17,651 nt of DNA from RGIG8244 sp045592785. Lineage in GTDB: Bacteria > Verrucomicrobiota > Lentisphaeria > Victivallales > UBA1829. The DNA lies in assembly GCA_045592785.1 (NCBI GenBank), contig JAZNVL010000025.1, forward strand, positions 1 to 17,651, given 5' to 3'. Both the position numbers and the translations under genes were made by a program. The notes under the pieces were generated by a model, which was not told the origin of the DNA, searched no databases, and worked only from the letters and a program-made list of their open reading frames with translations. Positions 7,043-14,137 of the stretch are shown here, in pieces; position 1 is the stretch's first letter, and each line of letters begins with the position of its first letter.

Positions 7043-7860
7043 GCGTACCCTCCCGTCTTGCGGACCTCCATACCCACTGCAAGCTTTGCCGACATGCTTT
7101 CGGTGAACCGGAAGAATTTCTCGCTGCCGCTATCCGCAATGATCTGGCGTTCTACGGTATTTCCGATCATCTCCCTGCACCGCAAGGATTTGATCAGAAA
7201 AGCCGCATGAATCCCCCCGAATATCCCCAATACCGCGAGATCGTCTCACAGATGAAAAAACAAGCCGAAGGTACTGGAACGGAAGTGCTTTATGCCTGTG
7301 AACTGGATTATGTGCCCGGGCGGATGCAGGAAGTCGCGCAATTTATTGAGCACGAAGATTTTGATTATATCATCGGATCCATTCATTATGTGGCGGATCT
7401 CCCCATTGACAATCATAACGCCATTCCCGAGATGCAAGCCTACGGCATGGATGCGCTCTGGGAACAGTATACGGATATGATGTGTGAGTTCGTAAGTACG
7501 TTCCCCGTGAACATCATAGGACATCTTGACCTGATGAAGATCTTCGGGTTCCGTCACAGTGATCCCGCAGTCACACTCCGGAAAATGCAGTCTGTCCTGG
7601 AACTCTGTGCGGCAAAAGGAATTATGATCGAAATCAATACAGCCGGACTTCGCAAGCCGGTGAAAGAGATGTACCCGGCGCCGGAATTGCTGAAACTGGC
7701 AAACCGTCTGGGGGTGGGGCTTACATTCGGATCCGATGCGCACAAGCCGGAACAGATCGCCATGGATTTTGATGGTGCTGTGGAACTGGCAAAGAGTGCC
7801 GGATACCGTTGTATTCATGCGTTCCGCAAGAGAACGCCCATTGTGATCCCTTTTCAGTAA
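7039..7860 (+). CDS. PHP-domain histidinol-phosphatase-type phosphoesterase (HisJ/HisK family)
   Basis: 273 residues, normal for the HisJ/HisK family. The trinuclear-metal PHP motifs are all present in order: DLHTH (H11, H13), SDH (H44), CELDY (E88), GSIHY (H116), GHLD (H162) and GSDAH (D233, H235). Family members dephosphorylate L-histidinol phosphate in histidine biosynthesis. No other his gene is nearby, so the substrate is inferred. The ATG at 7039 overlaps the dnaA stop (ATGA) and has GGAGGA upstream inside dnaA, so expression is likely coupled to dnaA. A strong terminator follows 14 bp after its stop. Confidence 0.88.
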   Translation: MSVPSRLADLHTHCKLCRHAFGEPEEFLAAAIRNDLAFYGISDHLPAPQGFDQKSRMNPPEYPQYREIVSQMKKQAEGTGTEVLYACELDYVPGRMQEVAQFIEHEDFDYIIGSIHYVADLPIDNHNAIPEMQAYGMDALWEQYTDMMCEFVSTFPVNIIGHLDLMKIFGFRHSDPAVTLRKMQSVLELCAAKGIMIEINTAGLRKPVKEMYPAPELLKLANRLGVGLTFGSDAHKPEQIAMDFDGAVELAKSAGYRCIHAFRKRTPIVIPFQ

Positions 7861-7874
7861 TTGTTTTTTACCGG

Positions 7875-7905
7875 GGCGCAGAACACGAATGTTCTGCGCC
7901 TTTTT
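7875..7905 (+). terminator. Rho-independent terminator of the dnaA operon
   Basis: A perfect 11-bp GC-rich stem (7875-7885 with 7890-7900) closed by a CGAA tetraloop and followed by TTTTT. The minus-strand lipoprotein gene ends 4 bp beyond it; read in that direction the hairpin has no T-run. Confidence 0.92.
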
Positions 7906-7908
7906 ATA

Positions 7909-8115
7909 TTATTTGAATGCTTTTTCCAGAGAATCGCTCAGGTCTTCTGCGCCATCTTCAATGGATTTTCCCAGGTCTTCCGCACCTTCGGAAACGGCTT
8001 CCTTCGTTTCTTCCATATCGACCGTTTTTTCGGAGTCTTCACAACCGGTGAAGAAAAGCAGGGCGGCACCGGCGATGATTCCGGTCAGAATGGTTTTTGC
8101 TGTGAATTTCTTCAT
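7909..8115 (-). CDS. Small acidic lipoprotein
   Basis: 68 residues. A basic start (MKKFTAK), a hydrophobic segment (about 9-23) and the lipobox LLFFTGC predict signal-peptidase II cleavage and lipid attachment at Cys25. The mature part is about 44 residues, very acidic, and built of two imperfect 11-residue repeats (SEGAEDLGKSI and EDGAEDLSDSL), which suggests one amphipathic helix lying on or bridging an envelope layer. In size and layout it resembles entericidin-type lipoproteins, but I cannot assign a family. AGGAAG is 5 nt before the ATG. It starts 27 bp after the glycosyltransferase gene on the same strand and has no obvious promoter, so the two are probably co-transcribed. Confidence 0.8.
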   Translation of the reverse strand: MKKFTAKTILTGIIAGAALLFFTGCEDSEKTVDMEETKEAVSEGAEDLGKSIEDGAEDLSDSLEKAFK

Positions 8116-8142
8116 AGCGACTTCCTTTCATTTTTTTATTTG

Positions 8143-10263
8143 TTATTGATTTACCCGAAAAAGGGCGTGTAATAATACGAAACGTTGCGACAACGTTTGG
8201 AACAGGGATGCTGTCATTACGCAAAGGAACGGCAATGCGGGGAGTTGATACCGTGGCATAGGCACGGAGCCCGGCAGGAACAGGTAATATTCCGCCAGGA
8301 GCAGAAAGAGAAGCACGGTCACATAATCCAGCATGAAACAGCGGCGGATAACTTCCCCGAATCCGAAGAGATAGAGCAGTCCGGCAAGCGCAATCAGGGG
8401 GATCGTCACGGCAAGCGCACCCCAGTGTCCGCCAAAATAATGTTTGACAGCAGCAAAAACGCCCTGCCGGTTGAGTACATCGGTGGTGTTCCTGCCGGTT
8501 TTCGTGATGCCGAGATTTTCCAGGAAAGAAGGGATATCCGGGAAGAGGACGTAGGGTCTGAAATAGAGGGCAAAGAACTGGAATGGATGGGCTTTGATTT
8601 TGGCAGACATCTGCTGATCCTGATAATCCAGTTTGTCCCCGGGAGTCTTGTATTTTTCCGGATTGCGTGCGTATTCGGCTTCAAATTCCTGCATGTATTG
8701 TTCCCGCAATTCGGGATCGGGTACGTTCAGGCGTTTGCTTTCCATGGCGCTGACATTATGGATGAGCATATCGGACTGGAAAGTATCGATACGGTATCCG
8801 GCACCGATGGAATGGTTGCGCAGGATCCAGGGCGTGACGATGGCGGCATAGATCAGAATGGCGAAGAGCGAATAGAAAAGTTTCAATCGGAGTTGGAATT
8901 TCGGGAGACACCACAGCACGAACAATGCCGGGAGCAGCCAGGGGAGATTGGTGGGGCGGATCAGAACTGCCACCGCGGCAAAAAAGATGGAAACGAAAAA
9001 GAACATGGCGAACCGGGAGCGTACAAACTTCAGGAAGAAGAGAGTCTGTACGGAAACGAACGCCAGGAACAACGTGTCGGAAAGCATCATGGGGGAAAGC
9101 GCAATGGCGGTGGGATTCAGCGCAAAGAGTAACGCCGCGGCGAAGGCGATCTTCCAGTTTCCGTAAAGTCGTGCCGCCAGATAAACGGGGGCGGCGATCA
9201 GACCGCCGAGAATGGAATTGACGATGATACAGAACGCCATACTGCCGCCGCTGATCCCCAGACATAACGCAAGGTATAACGGGTAGAGCGGCAAACGCGC
9301 GGCGGTGGGAAGTCCCCCCGGCTCCGAGGCGAAAATGAAGTCCTGCAGCAGACTTTTCGCGGGGCCGAGATAGGATGCGGTATCGGTCCGCATGACCAGT
9401 TCCGGATCCATGATCCCGGGGATGGCATAAAGGAGTCTTGCGAGGACGGCGATGAGTACGACAGTCAGGAGTGCCAGCTGTGCATGTTTTGCCTGCCGGA
9501 TGTGATCTCTGCCCTGTTCATCCATTTCCGCCACGATCTTCCGTTCTTTGCGGAGGGAGGCGAACCGCCATTTGAGAGCGACACCGAACCCCTGGATCCC
9601 GTCTTTGAACTTGATCTTTTTTCCTTCGGAACATTTCCGCGGATAATAGGCGATGGAAACTTCGCGGATCTCATAACCCAACCGGAGCAGTTTCGCGGTG
9701 ATCTCCGGTTCCCATTCAAAGTGATTTCCTTCGAAAAGCAATGCCCGGATGAGCGGTCCGTCGAATGTTTTATAGCACGTCGCTTCATCGGTGAGATTGG
9801 CATTGAACAGAAGATTGATCCAGAAGGTGAGGGAAAGTCCGCCCAGATAGAATCCGGGTGACGAATAGATCCGGTTCCGGTTGGCATCTTCCCGTGAGCC
9901 GTAGACGACTTTACATTCGCCGTTGAGAATGGGCAGGGCACATGCGGCATAGTCATCGGGATCGTATTCCAGATCGGCATCCTGAATGATGACGGCATCC
10001 CCGGTTGACATCATGATCCCGGTGCGAACGGCGGCGCCTTTGCCCTGATTTTCCTGGCGTGTGTATTTGACGTTGAGGGAATCGTGATCCTGTATCCATT
10101 GGCGGATCAAATCTTCGGAGGCATCTCTGGAGCCGTCGTTGACGATAATGATCTCCAGCGTGCAGTCAGGGACAACGGCGGCGGCGACTTTATCCAGAAG
10201 GGCCCGGACTGTCCGCTCTTCGTTGTAAACGGGTATTACGACAGAAAGAATTTTTTGTTTCAT
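8143..10263 (-). CDS. Fusion glycosyltransferase: DPM1-like GT2 domain joined to a GT-C (ArnT/PMT-like) membrane transferase
   Basis: 706 residues. Residues 1 to about 235 are a GT2 domain of the dolichol-phosphate mannosyltransferase type: SVVIPVYNEERT, IIVNDGSRDAS, QDADLEYDP (metal-binding DxD), then CYKTF, FEWEPEITAKLLRLGY and YYPRKCSEGKKIKFKDG. From about 255 to the end there are roughly 10-12 membrane segments. The first loop has RTDTASYLGPAKSLL, with the Asp expected of GT-C enzymes, then RLPLYPLYLAL; a soluble stretch of about 100 residues lies between later membrane segments. By family, the GT2 part would make a polyprenyl-phosphate sugar and the GT-C part would transfer it to lipid A, a protein or a glycan; acceptor and sugar are unknown. 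AGGA lies 9 nt before the ATG. Confidence 0.88.
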   Translation of the reverse strand: MKQKILSVVIPVYNEERTVRALLDKVAAAVVPDCTLEIIIVNDGSRDASEDLIRQWIQDHDSLNVKYTRQENQGKGAAVRTGIMMSTGDAVIIQDADLEYDPDDYAACALPILNGECKVVYGSREDANRNRIYSSPGFYLGGLSLTFWINLLFNANLTDEATCYKTFDGPLIRALLFEGNHFEWEPEITAKLLRLGYEIREVSIAYYPRKCSEGKKIKFKDGIQGFGVALKWRFASLRKERKIVAEMDEQGRDHIRQAKHAQLALLTVVLIAVLARLLYAIPGIMDPELVMRTDTASYLGPAKSLLQDFIFASEPGGLPTAARLPLYPLYLALCLGISGGSMAFCIIVNSILGGLIAAPVYLAARLYGNWKIAFAAALLFALNPTAIALSPMMLSDTLFLAFVSVQTLFFLKFVRSRFAMFFFVSIFFAAVAVLIRPTNLPWLLPALFVLWCLPKFQLRLKLFYSLFAILIYAAIVTPWILRNHSIGAGYRIDTFQSDMLIHNVSAMESKRLNVPDPELREQYMQEFEAEYARNPEKYKTPGDKLDYQDQQMSAKIKAHPFQFFALYFRPYVLFPDIPSFLENLGITKTGRNTTDVLNRQGVFAAVKHYFGGHWGALAVTIPLIALAGLLYLFGFGEVIRRCFMLDYVTVLLFLLLAEYYLFLPGSVPMPRYQLPALPFLCVMTASLFQTLSQRFVLLHALFRVNQ

Positions 10264-10290
10264 GCACAGAGATCCTGATAAGTTAAGAGC

Positions 10291-10318
10291 AATATACAGC
10301 AGAAAAGCCCAATGTCAA
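10291..10318 (-). promoter_or_regulatory. Sigma70 promoter for the fusion glycosyltransferase / lipoprotein unit
   Basis: On the minus strand a perfect TTGACA (10318-10313) and TATATT (10296-10291) are 16 nt apart, 27 nt upstream of the start codon. Confidence 0.7.
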
Positions 10319-10340
10319 GCGGAAAAAGGTGAAAATACAT

Positions 10341-10369
10341 TTGACTTTCAAAAGAATCTATGATATAGT
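10341..10369 (+). promoter_or_regulatory. Sigma70 promoter for the GNAT / sugar kinase unit
   Basis: TTGACT (10341-10346), a 17-nt spacer and TATAGT (10364-10369), placed 29 nt upstream of the GNAT start. Its -35 lies 22 bp from the -35 of the divergent glycosyltransferase promoter. Confidence 0.72.
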
Positions 10370-10398
10370 ACGGCGAGAACACAGAGGAACGATACGGA

Positions 10399-10905
10399 AT
10401 GGAAACATTTGAAGAAATCATTGAGCCGGAAAAATTGCAGATCATCCGGGATATTGCCGACTCGATCTGGCCGGAAACTTTCCGCACGATCCTCTCCGGT
10501 GAGCAGATCCGCTACATGATGAAAATGATGTACGCGCCGGAAGTCATGGAAAAAGAAATGGCGGAAGGACATCATTTCGAGATCCTGCGTGTGGATGGTG
10601 AGCCTGCCGGATATATGGTCTGGTCGCCCTGGCAGGAGGGAGCGGGTCACGCCAAGCTCCATAAGCTGTATCTGCTTTCCCGCTTTCATCATCAGGGATT
10701 CGGCAGAAAGATGCTGGAACATGTGGCGGAACGGTGCCGCGCCTCCGGGTTCACCCACCTTGTCCTTGCGGTGAACAAGCAGAACCGTCAGGCGTACCGG
10801 GTGTATGAGCGGAACGGATTTGAGGTATTCCGTTCGGTGAAGATCGACATCGGGAACGGGTTTTACATGGACGACTATTGGATGAAGCGTTCATTGCAGC
10901 AATAA
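10399..10905 (+). CDS. GNAT-family N-acetyltransferase
   Basis: 168 residues, one GNAT domain. Strand 4 and the acetyl-CoA pyrophosphate loop are seen in AKLHKLYLLSRFHHQGFGRKML (85-106), where HHQGFG stands in for the R/QxxGxG/A signature. Motif B follows as LAVNKQNRQAYRVYERNGFEVF, typical of the RimI-like and spermidine-type branch. It would transfer acetyl from acetyl-CoA to an amine; the substrate is unknown. GAGG lies about 11 nt before the ATG. The sugar kinase gene follows 34 bp downstream with no promoter between, so the two are likely one transcript. Confidence 0.85.
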   Translation: METFEEIIEPEKLQIIRDIADSIWPETFRTILSGEQIRYMMKMMYAPEVMEKEMAEGHHFEILRVDGEPAGYMVWSPWQEGAGHAKLHKLYLLSRFHHQGFGRKMLEHVAERCRASGFTHLVLAVNKQNRQAYRVYERNGFEVFRSVKIDIGNGFYMDDYWMKRSLQQ

Positions 10906-10939
10906 TACAACAAAATTTTCATAAGAAAGGAAAAAGAAC

Positions 10940-12043
10940 ATGCAGAAAGAACAACTGATCGCCGCGTTCGGTGAAGTCATGGTGCGGATCGCTCCGCCGG
11001 GAAAAAAACGGTTCGCCCAGGCATTGCCGGGTATGTTGGAAGCCACTTACGGCGGCGGCGAAGCCAACGTTTGTGCATCCATCTCCATGATGGGCGGAAA
11101 TGCCCGTTATCTCACGGCACTGCCGGATAACCCCATTGCCCGTGCATTCATGGCACAGCAGCGCGGATTCGGGACGGATGTCTCCAAGATCCTGCTGACC
11201 AAGACGGGGCGTATGGGCGTTTATTATGCGGAACACGGGGCAGCCCAGCGCGGTTCCAATGTGGTGTACGACCGGGAAGGTGCCGTGATCTCTCTGTTGG
11301 GACCGGGAGCCTATGATTTTGATGCCATGCTGGATGGCGTGACCCATATCCATGTGACAGGGATCACTCCTGCATTGAGTGAGAACGCGTTTCTTTCCAC
11401 GCTGGAATGTGTGAAACGCGCCTCCGAAAAGGGGATCCGTGTTTCCTGTGACCTGAACTTCCGCAAGAAACTGTGGGATTGGCGTCCGGGCACCTCCAAG
11501 AAGGATCTGGCAAATGAATGTATGAATCAGATCGTGGCGTATGCCGACATCATCATCGGCAACGAAGAAGATGCCGCGGACGTTTTCGGTATCGTTTCCG
11601 AAGGTTCTTCGGTGGAATCCGGCAAGATCAATATCGCCGGGTACAAAGATGTGGCGGAAAAGCTGACGGTCAAGTTCCCGAAGGCTTCCTTTGTTGCCAT
11701 CACACTGCGCGAAAGTATTTCCGCCGATCATAACAACTGGGGCGGTATGCTGTATGAAAAAGCATCCGGCAATGCGTTCTTTGCCCCGCTGAACAGCGAA
11801 GGCGAATATGCTCCGTATGAGATCCGCGACATCATCGACCGGTTCGGCGGCGGCGATTCCTTCTGCGCCGGCTTGATCTTTGCATTGAGCGGCGATGAAT
11901 TCAATGCACCTGCCGATGCCATCCGTTATGCGGTGGCTGCAAGCTGTCTGAAACACTCCATTTCCGGCGACTACAATTACTCCGGAAAGGATGAAATCGT
12001 CAATCTGATGAAGGGCAACGCTTCCGGACGCGTGAAACGCTGA
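10940..12043 (+). CDS. PfkB-family sugar kinase, probable 2-dehydro-3-deoxygluconokinase
   Basis: 367 residues. The PfkB fold is shown by GGGEANVCASISMMGG (38-53, signature 1 region), SCDLNFRKKLW (169-179, a segment typical of KdgK), GNEEDA and the signature-2 loop DIIDRFGGGDSFCAGL (297-312), where D306 is the catalytic base. DRFGGGD in place of DTTGAGD is characteristic of the KdgK branch. The expected reaction is ATP-dependent phosphorylation of 2-keto-3-deoxygluconate to KDPG in uronic-acid or pectin/alginate breakdown, in the cytoplasm; the substrate is inferred. It is somewhat longer than the usual 310-340 residues because of an insert at about 215-265. AAAGGAAA precedes the ATG. No KDPG aldolase is in the window. 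Confidence 0.82.
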   Translation: MQKEQLIAAFGEVMVRIAPPGKKRFAQALPGMLEATYGGGEANVCASISMMGGNARYLTALPDNPIARAFMAQQRGFGTDVSKILLTKTGRMGVYYAEHGAAQRGSNVVYDREGAVISLLGPGAYDFDAMLDGVTHIHVTGITPALSENAFLSTLECVKRASEKGIRVSCDLNFRKKLWDWRPGTSKKDLANECMNQIVAYADIIIGNEEDAADVFGIVSEGSSVESGKINIAGYKDVAEKLTVKFPKASFVAITLRESISADHNNWGGMLYEKASGNAFFAPLNSEGEYAPYEIRDIIDRFGGGDSFCAGLIFALSGDEFNAPADAIRYAVAASCLKHSISGDYNYSGKDEIVNLMKGNASGRVKR

Positions 12044-12056
12044 CCTTCTTTTTTAC

Positions 12057-12082
12057 GCCCGGTATCCCTCCCGATGCCGGGC
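12057..12082 (+). other. Hairpin between the sugar kinase and the EEP hydrolase
   Basis: A 10-bp GC-rich stem with one G-U pair (12057-12066 with 12073-12082, 6-nt loop). There is no T-run after it on either strand, so it is not a standard terminator. It ends just before the GGGG ribosome-binding site of the next gene and could affect that gene's translation or protect the kinase mRNA 3' end. Confidence 0.4.
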
Positions 12083-12097
12083 GCGGGGTGCGTCACC

Positions 12098-12841
12098 ATG
12101 AGACTTCTGACGTTCAACATTGCCTACGGTACCGGCGGACCGCGCACCATGGGAAAGAGTTTGCTTTCTGCCCATCATTATCTGCGTGCGCCGCGCCGTA
12201 ATATCGAAAAGATCTGCCGTTATATCCGCGGGGAGAACCCGGATATTGTGGCGTTGGTGGAAGTGGATACGGGCTCGTTCCGTACCGGTTTCACCGATCA
12301 GACAAAGTTGATCGCGGAAAATCTGGATGACGCATTTATCTGTTCGGAGATCAAGTATCACGAACATTCCATCGGGCGCAAGATCCCGATCCTTCGGAAA
12401 CAGGCGAACGCCATTCTCTGCCGGGAGAATATGCCGGAGATCCGTTACCATTATCTGCCCGCCGGATTCAAACGGCTGGTCATCGAACTGGAATTGCCTT
12501 CCTTCCGCCTGTTTCTGGTTCATCTTGCCCTGCATGGCGGGACCCGGCGCCGTCAATTCCTTGCCTTGCAGCAGATCGTCTCCGGTTCGGAGAAACCCTG
12601 TATCATCACCGGCGACTTCAATACCCTTGACGGCTGTTACGAACTGGATCGGTTCTGTGAGGTCCTGGACCTGATGAATGTGAACAGCGGAAACCTGCCC
12701 ACCTGGCCCGTATGGAAACCGGAGAAACAGCTGGACTTTGTGCTGTGTTCCCGCGGAGTGAAGATCGAAAACTTCCGTGTGCCGCAGGTCCGTTGTTCGG
12801 ATCACCTGCCGCTGATCGTTGACTTTACTCCGGGAGCGTGA
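12098..12841 (+). CDS. Endonuclease/exonuclease/phosphatase (EEP) family hydrolase
   Basis: 247 residues. The EEP metal and catalytic residues appear in order: TFNIAYG (N7), VALVEVD (E55), VHLALHGG (H142), ITGDFNTLD (D173, N175), QLDFVLCS (D213) and SDHLPLIVDF (D235, H236). The superfamily includes AP endonucleases, sphingomyelinase-like and inositol-phosphate phosphatases; this one has no signal peptide or extra domain, so the substrate is not assigned. I chose the ATG at 12098 because GGGGTG lies upstream and N7 then falls where the family expects it; the in-frame ATG at 12074 lies inside the preceding hairpin. Its 3' end overlaps that of the convergent tsaE by 17 bp. Confidence 0.82.
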   Translation: MRLLTFNIAYGTGGPRTMGKSLLSAHHYLRAPRRNIEKICRYIRGENPDIVALVEVDTGSFRTGFTDQTKLIAENLDDAFICSEIKYHEHSIGRKIPILRKQANAILCRENMPEIRYHYLPAGFKRLVIELELPSFRLFLVHLALHGGTRRRQFLALQQIVSGSEKPCIITGDFNTLDGCYELDRFCEVLDLMNVNSGNLPTWPVWKPEKQLDFVLCSRGVKIENFRVPQVRCSDHLPLIVDFTPGA

Positions 12842-13247
12842 TCCTGCGCAGATCCTCGCCGGCGTGTTCGATAGAGATGCGTATGGTGTGGGGCGGCAGA
12901 ATATCTTCGATCCGTTCGGGCCATTCCAGAAGCGTGACTGCTCCGCGGTCATACAAATATTCATCCACGCCGAATGCCAATGCCGCATCCGAATTGTCAA
13001 TGCGGTACAGATCCAGATGATAGAGATTGATTCCGGAGGGTGCTGTGTACTCCTGAACGATGGTGAACGTGGGACTGCTCACGGGTTCGGTGATGCCCAG
13101 TCCCCGTGCGAATCCCCGGGCGAAAACGGTTTTTCCTGCGCCCAGATCGCCGTAAAGCGCAATGACGGATCCCGCCGGGAGATCACTGGCGATCTTCCGT
13201 GCGAGGGCTTCTGTTTCTTCATAGGAATGTGTTTCAATCTGTTTCAT
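12825..13247 (-). CDS. tsaE: tRNA threonylcarbamoyladenosine biosynthesis ATPase TsaE
   Basis: 140 residues from the ATG at 13247. It has the P-loop YGDLGAGKT, the switch segment SSPTFTIVQEY, LYHLDLYRI and the family motif LLEWPERI. TsaE is the ATPase that works with TsaB and TsaD to make t6A37 in tRNA. An in-frame ATG at 13259 would add four residues; AGGA lies 1 nt before that ATG and 13 nt before the chosen one, so neither is ideal. The chosen start gives MKQIETHSYEET, which looks like TsaE N termini. It overlaps the end of thiL, as thiL and tsaE also adjoin in Bacillus (thiL-tsaE-tsaB-rimI-tsaD), but tsaB and tsaD do not follow here. No terminator was seen. Confidence 0.93.
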   Translation of the reverse strand: MKQIETHSYEETEALARKIASDLPAGSVIALYGDLGAGKTVFARGFARGLGITEPVSSPTFTIVQEYTAPSGINLYHLDLYRIDNSDAALAFGVDEYLYDRGAVTLLEWPERIEDILPPHTIRISIEHAGEDLRRITLPE

Positions 13248-14130
13248 GGAAGTGGTCATATCCTGCTTTATCCGTTTCGGGAAAATCCCCGTTTACTGTT
13301 CCGGCAGTCCCGGAAATGAATTGTCCGATCCGGGTGAGCTGCACCCCGGTGAATTGCCACGCCTTTTCCAACGCTCCCGCGTTCTCCTGCGGTACCGCGA
13401 ACACCAGCTCATAATCTTCGCCGTCCCATAACGCCCCGGCGCTTGTCGCGCCTTCCCGGAGCGGGATCATATCGACGGCAAGCTCCGCCGCCAGACCGGA
13501 GGCTTCCGCCATACTGCGTACGGTCTGAAAGAGACTGTCACTGACATCCATCATGGCGCGGGTATACGTCCCGGCGAGGAACCGTGCTTCGGCGAGCCTG
13601 GGCTGGAACGTGAGATGGTGTCCGGAATGGAAAGAGTTGCCGTATTCCCCGGTACAATAGATCCAGTCACCGGGTTTTGCATTCGCCCGGAGACAGAGTT
13701 TTTCTTTTTCCACTTTCCCGAAAATGGAGAGGGTCGCTGCGAATCCGGGGGAGGGCAGCGCAGCCAGATCTCCGCCGATGATCGCGACGTCATACCGTGC
13801 GGCGGCACGGGCAACGCCCTCATGAAAATCTTTCAGCGTGTTTTCTCCGAAGGGCTTTGCCGCTGCCGTGAGGATGGCGTGCGTCGGGATACCGCCCATG
13901 GCGGCAATGTCACTGATGTTCCGGTTGACCAGCTTTCCCCCTGCTGCGGCAAGCGCAGTCTCTGCGGTAAAATGAATATCCCTTATGACCTGATCTGCGG
14001 CGGCAAGAAACAACATTCCGTCCGGCATGGCAAGATCAAGCACAGCGGCATCATCGCCGATCCCGGTGACAACATCCTTACCGGCGGGGAACAGCTGCGT
14101 CAGGTGTCGGACGAACAGATCTTCATTCAT
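13234..14130 (-). CDS. thiL: Thiamine-monophosphate kinase ThiL
   Basis: 298 residues. It matches ThiL along its length: GIGDDAAVL (23-31), ADQVIRDIHF (45-54), NRNISDIAAMGG (69-80), IIGGDLAA (117-124), RANAKPGDWIYCTGEYGNS (148-166), MDVSDSL (194-200), LWDGEDYELVFAVP (234-247) and the C-terminal GYDHF. ThiL phosphorylates thiamine monophosphate to thiamine pyrophosphate in the cytoplasm. Three usually fixed spots differ: GGDT is GGDL, SDG(L) is SDS(L), and the DT of the DTLVEGVHF motif is DQ. Overall similarity is still strong enough for the name. It begins 7 bp after the RDD protein gene and has no clear ribosome-binding site, so translation is probably coupled. Confidence 0.9.
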   Translation of the reverse strand: MNEDLFVRHLTQLFPAGKDVVTGIGDDAAVLDLAMPDGMLFLAAADQVIRDIHFTAETALAAAGGKLVNRNISDIAAMGGIPTHAILTAAAKPFGENTLKDFHEGVARAAARYDVAIIGGDLAALPSPGFAATLSIFGKVEKEKLCLRANAKPGDWIYCTGEYGNSFHSGHHLTFQPRLAEARFLAGTYTRAMMDVSDSLFQTVRSMAEASGLAAELAVDMIPLREGATSAGALWDGEDYELVFAVPQENAGALEKAWQFTGVQLTRIGQFISGTAGTVNGDFPETDKAGYDHFHETD

Positions 14131-14137
14131 GGCAGGA

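Noticed and set aside
12074..12097. ATG at 12074 as start of the EEP hydrolase
   Set aside because: It lies in a hairpin stem with no ribosome-binding site; the ATG at 12098 fits the family N terminus.
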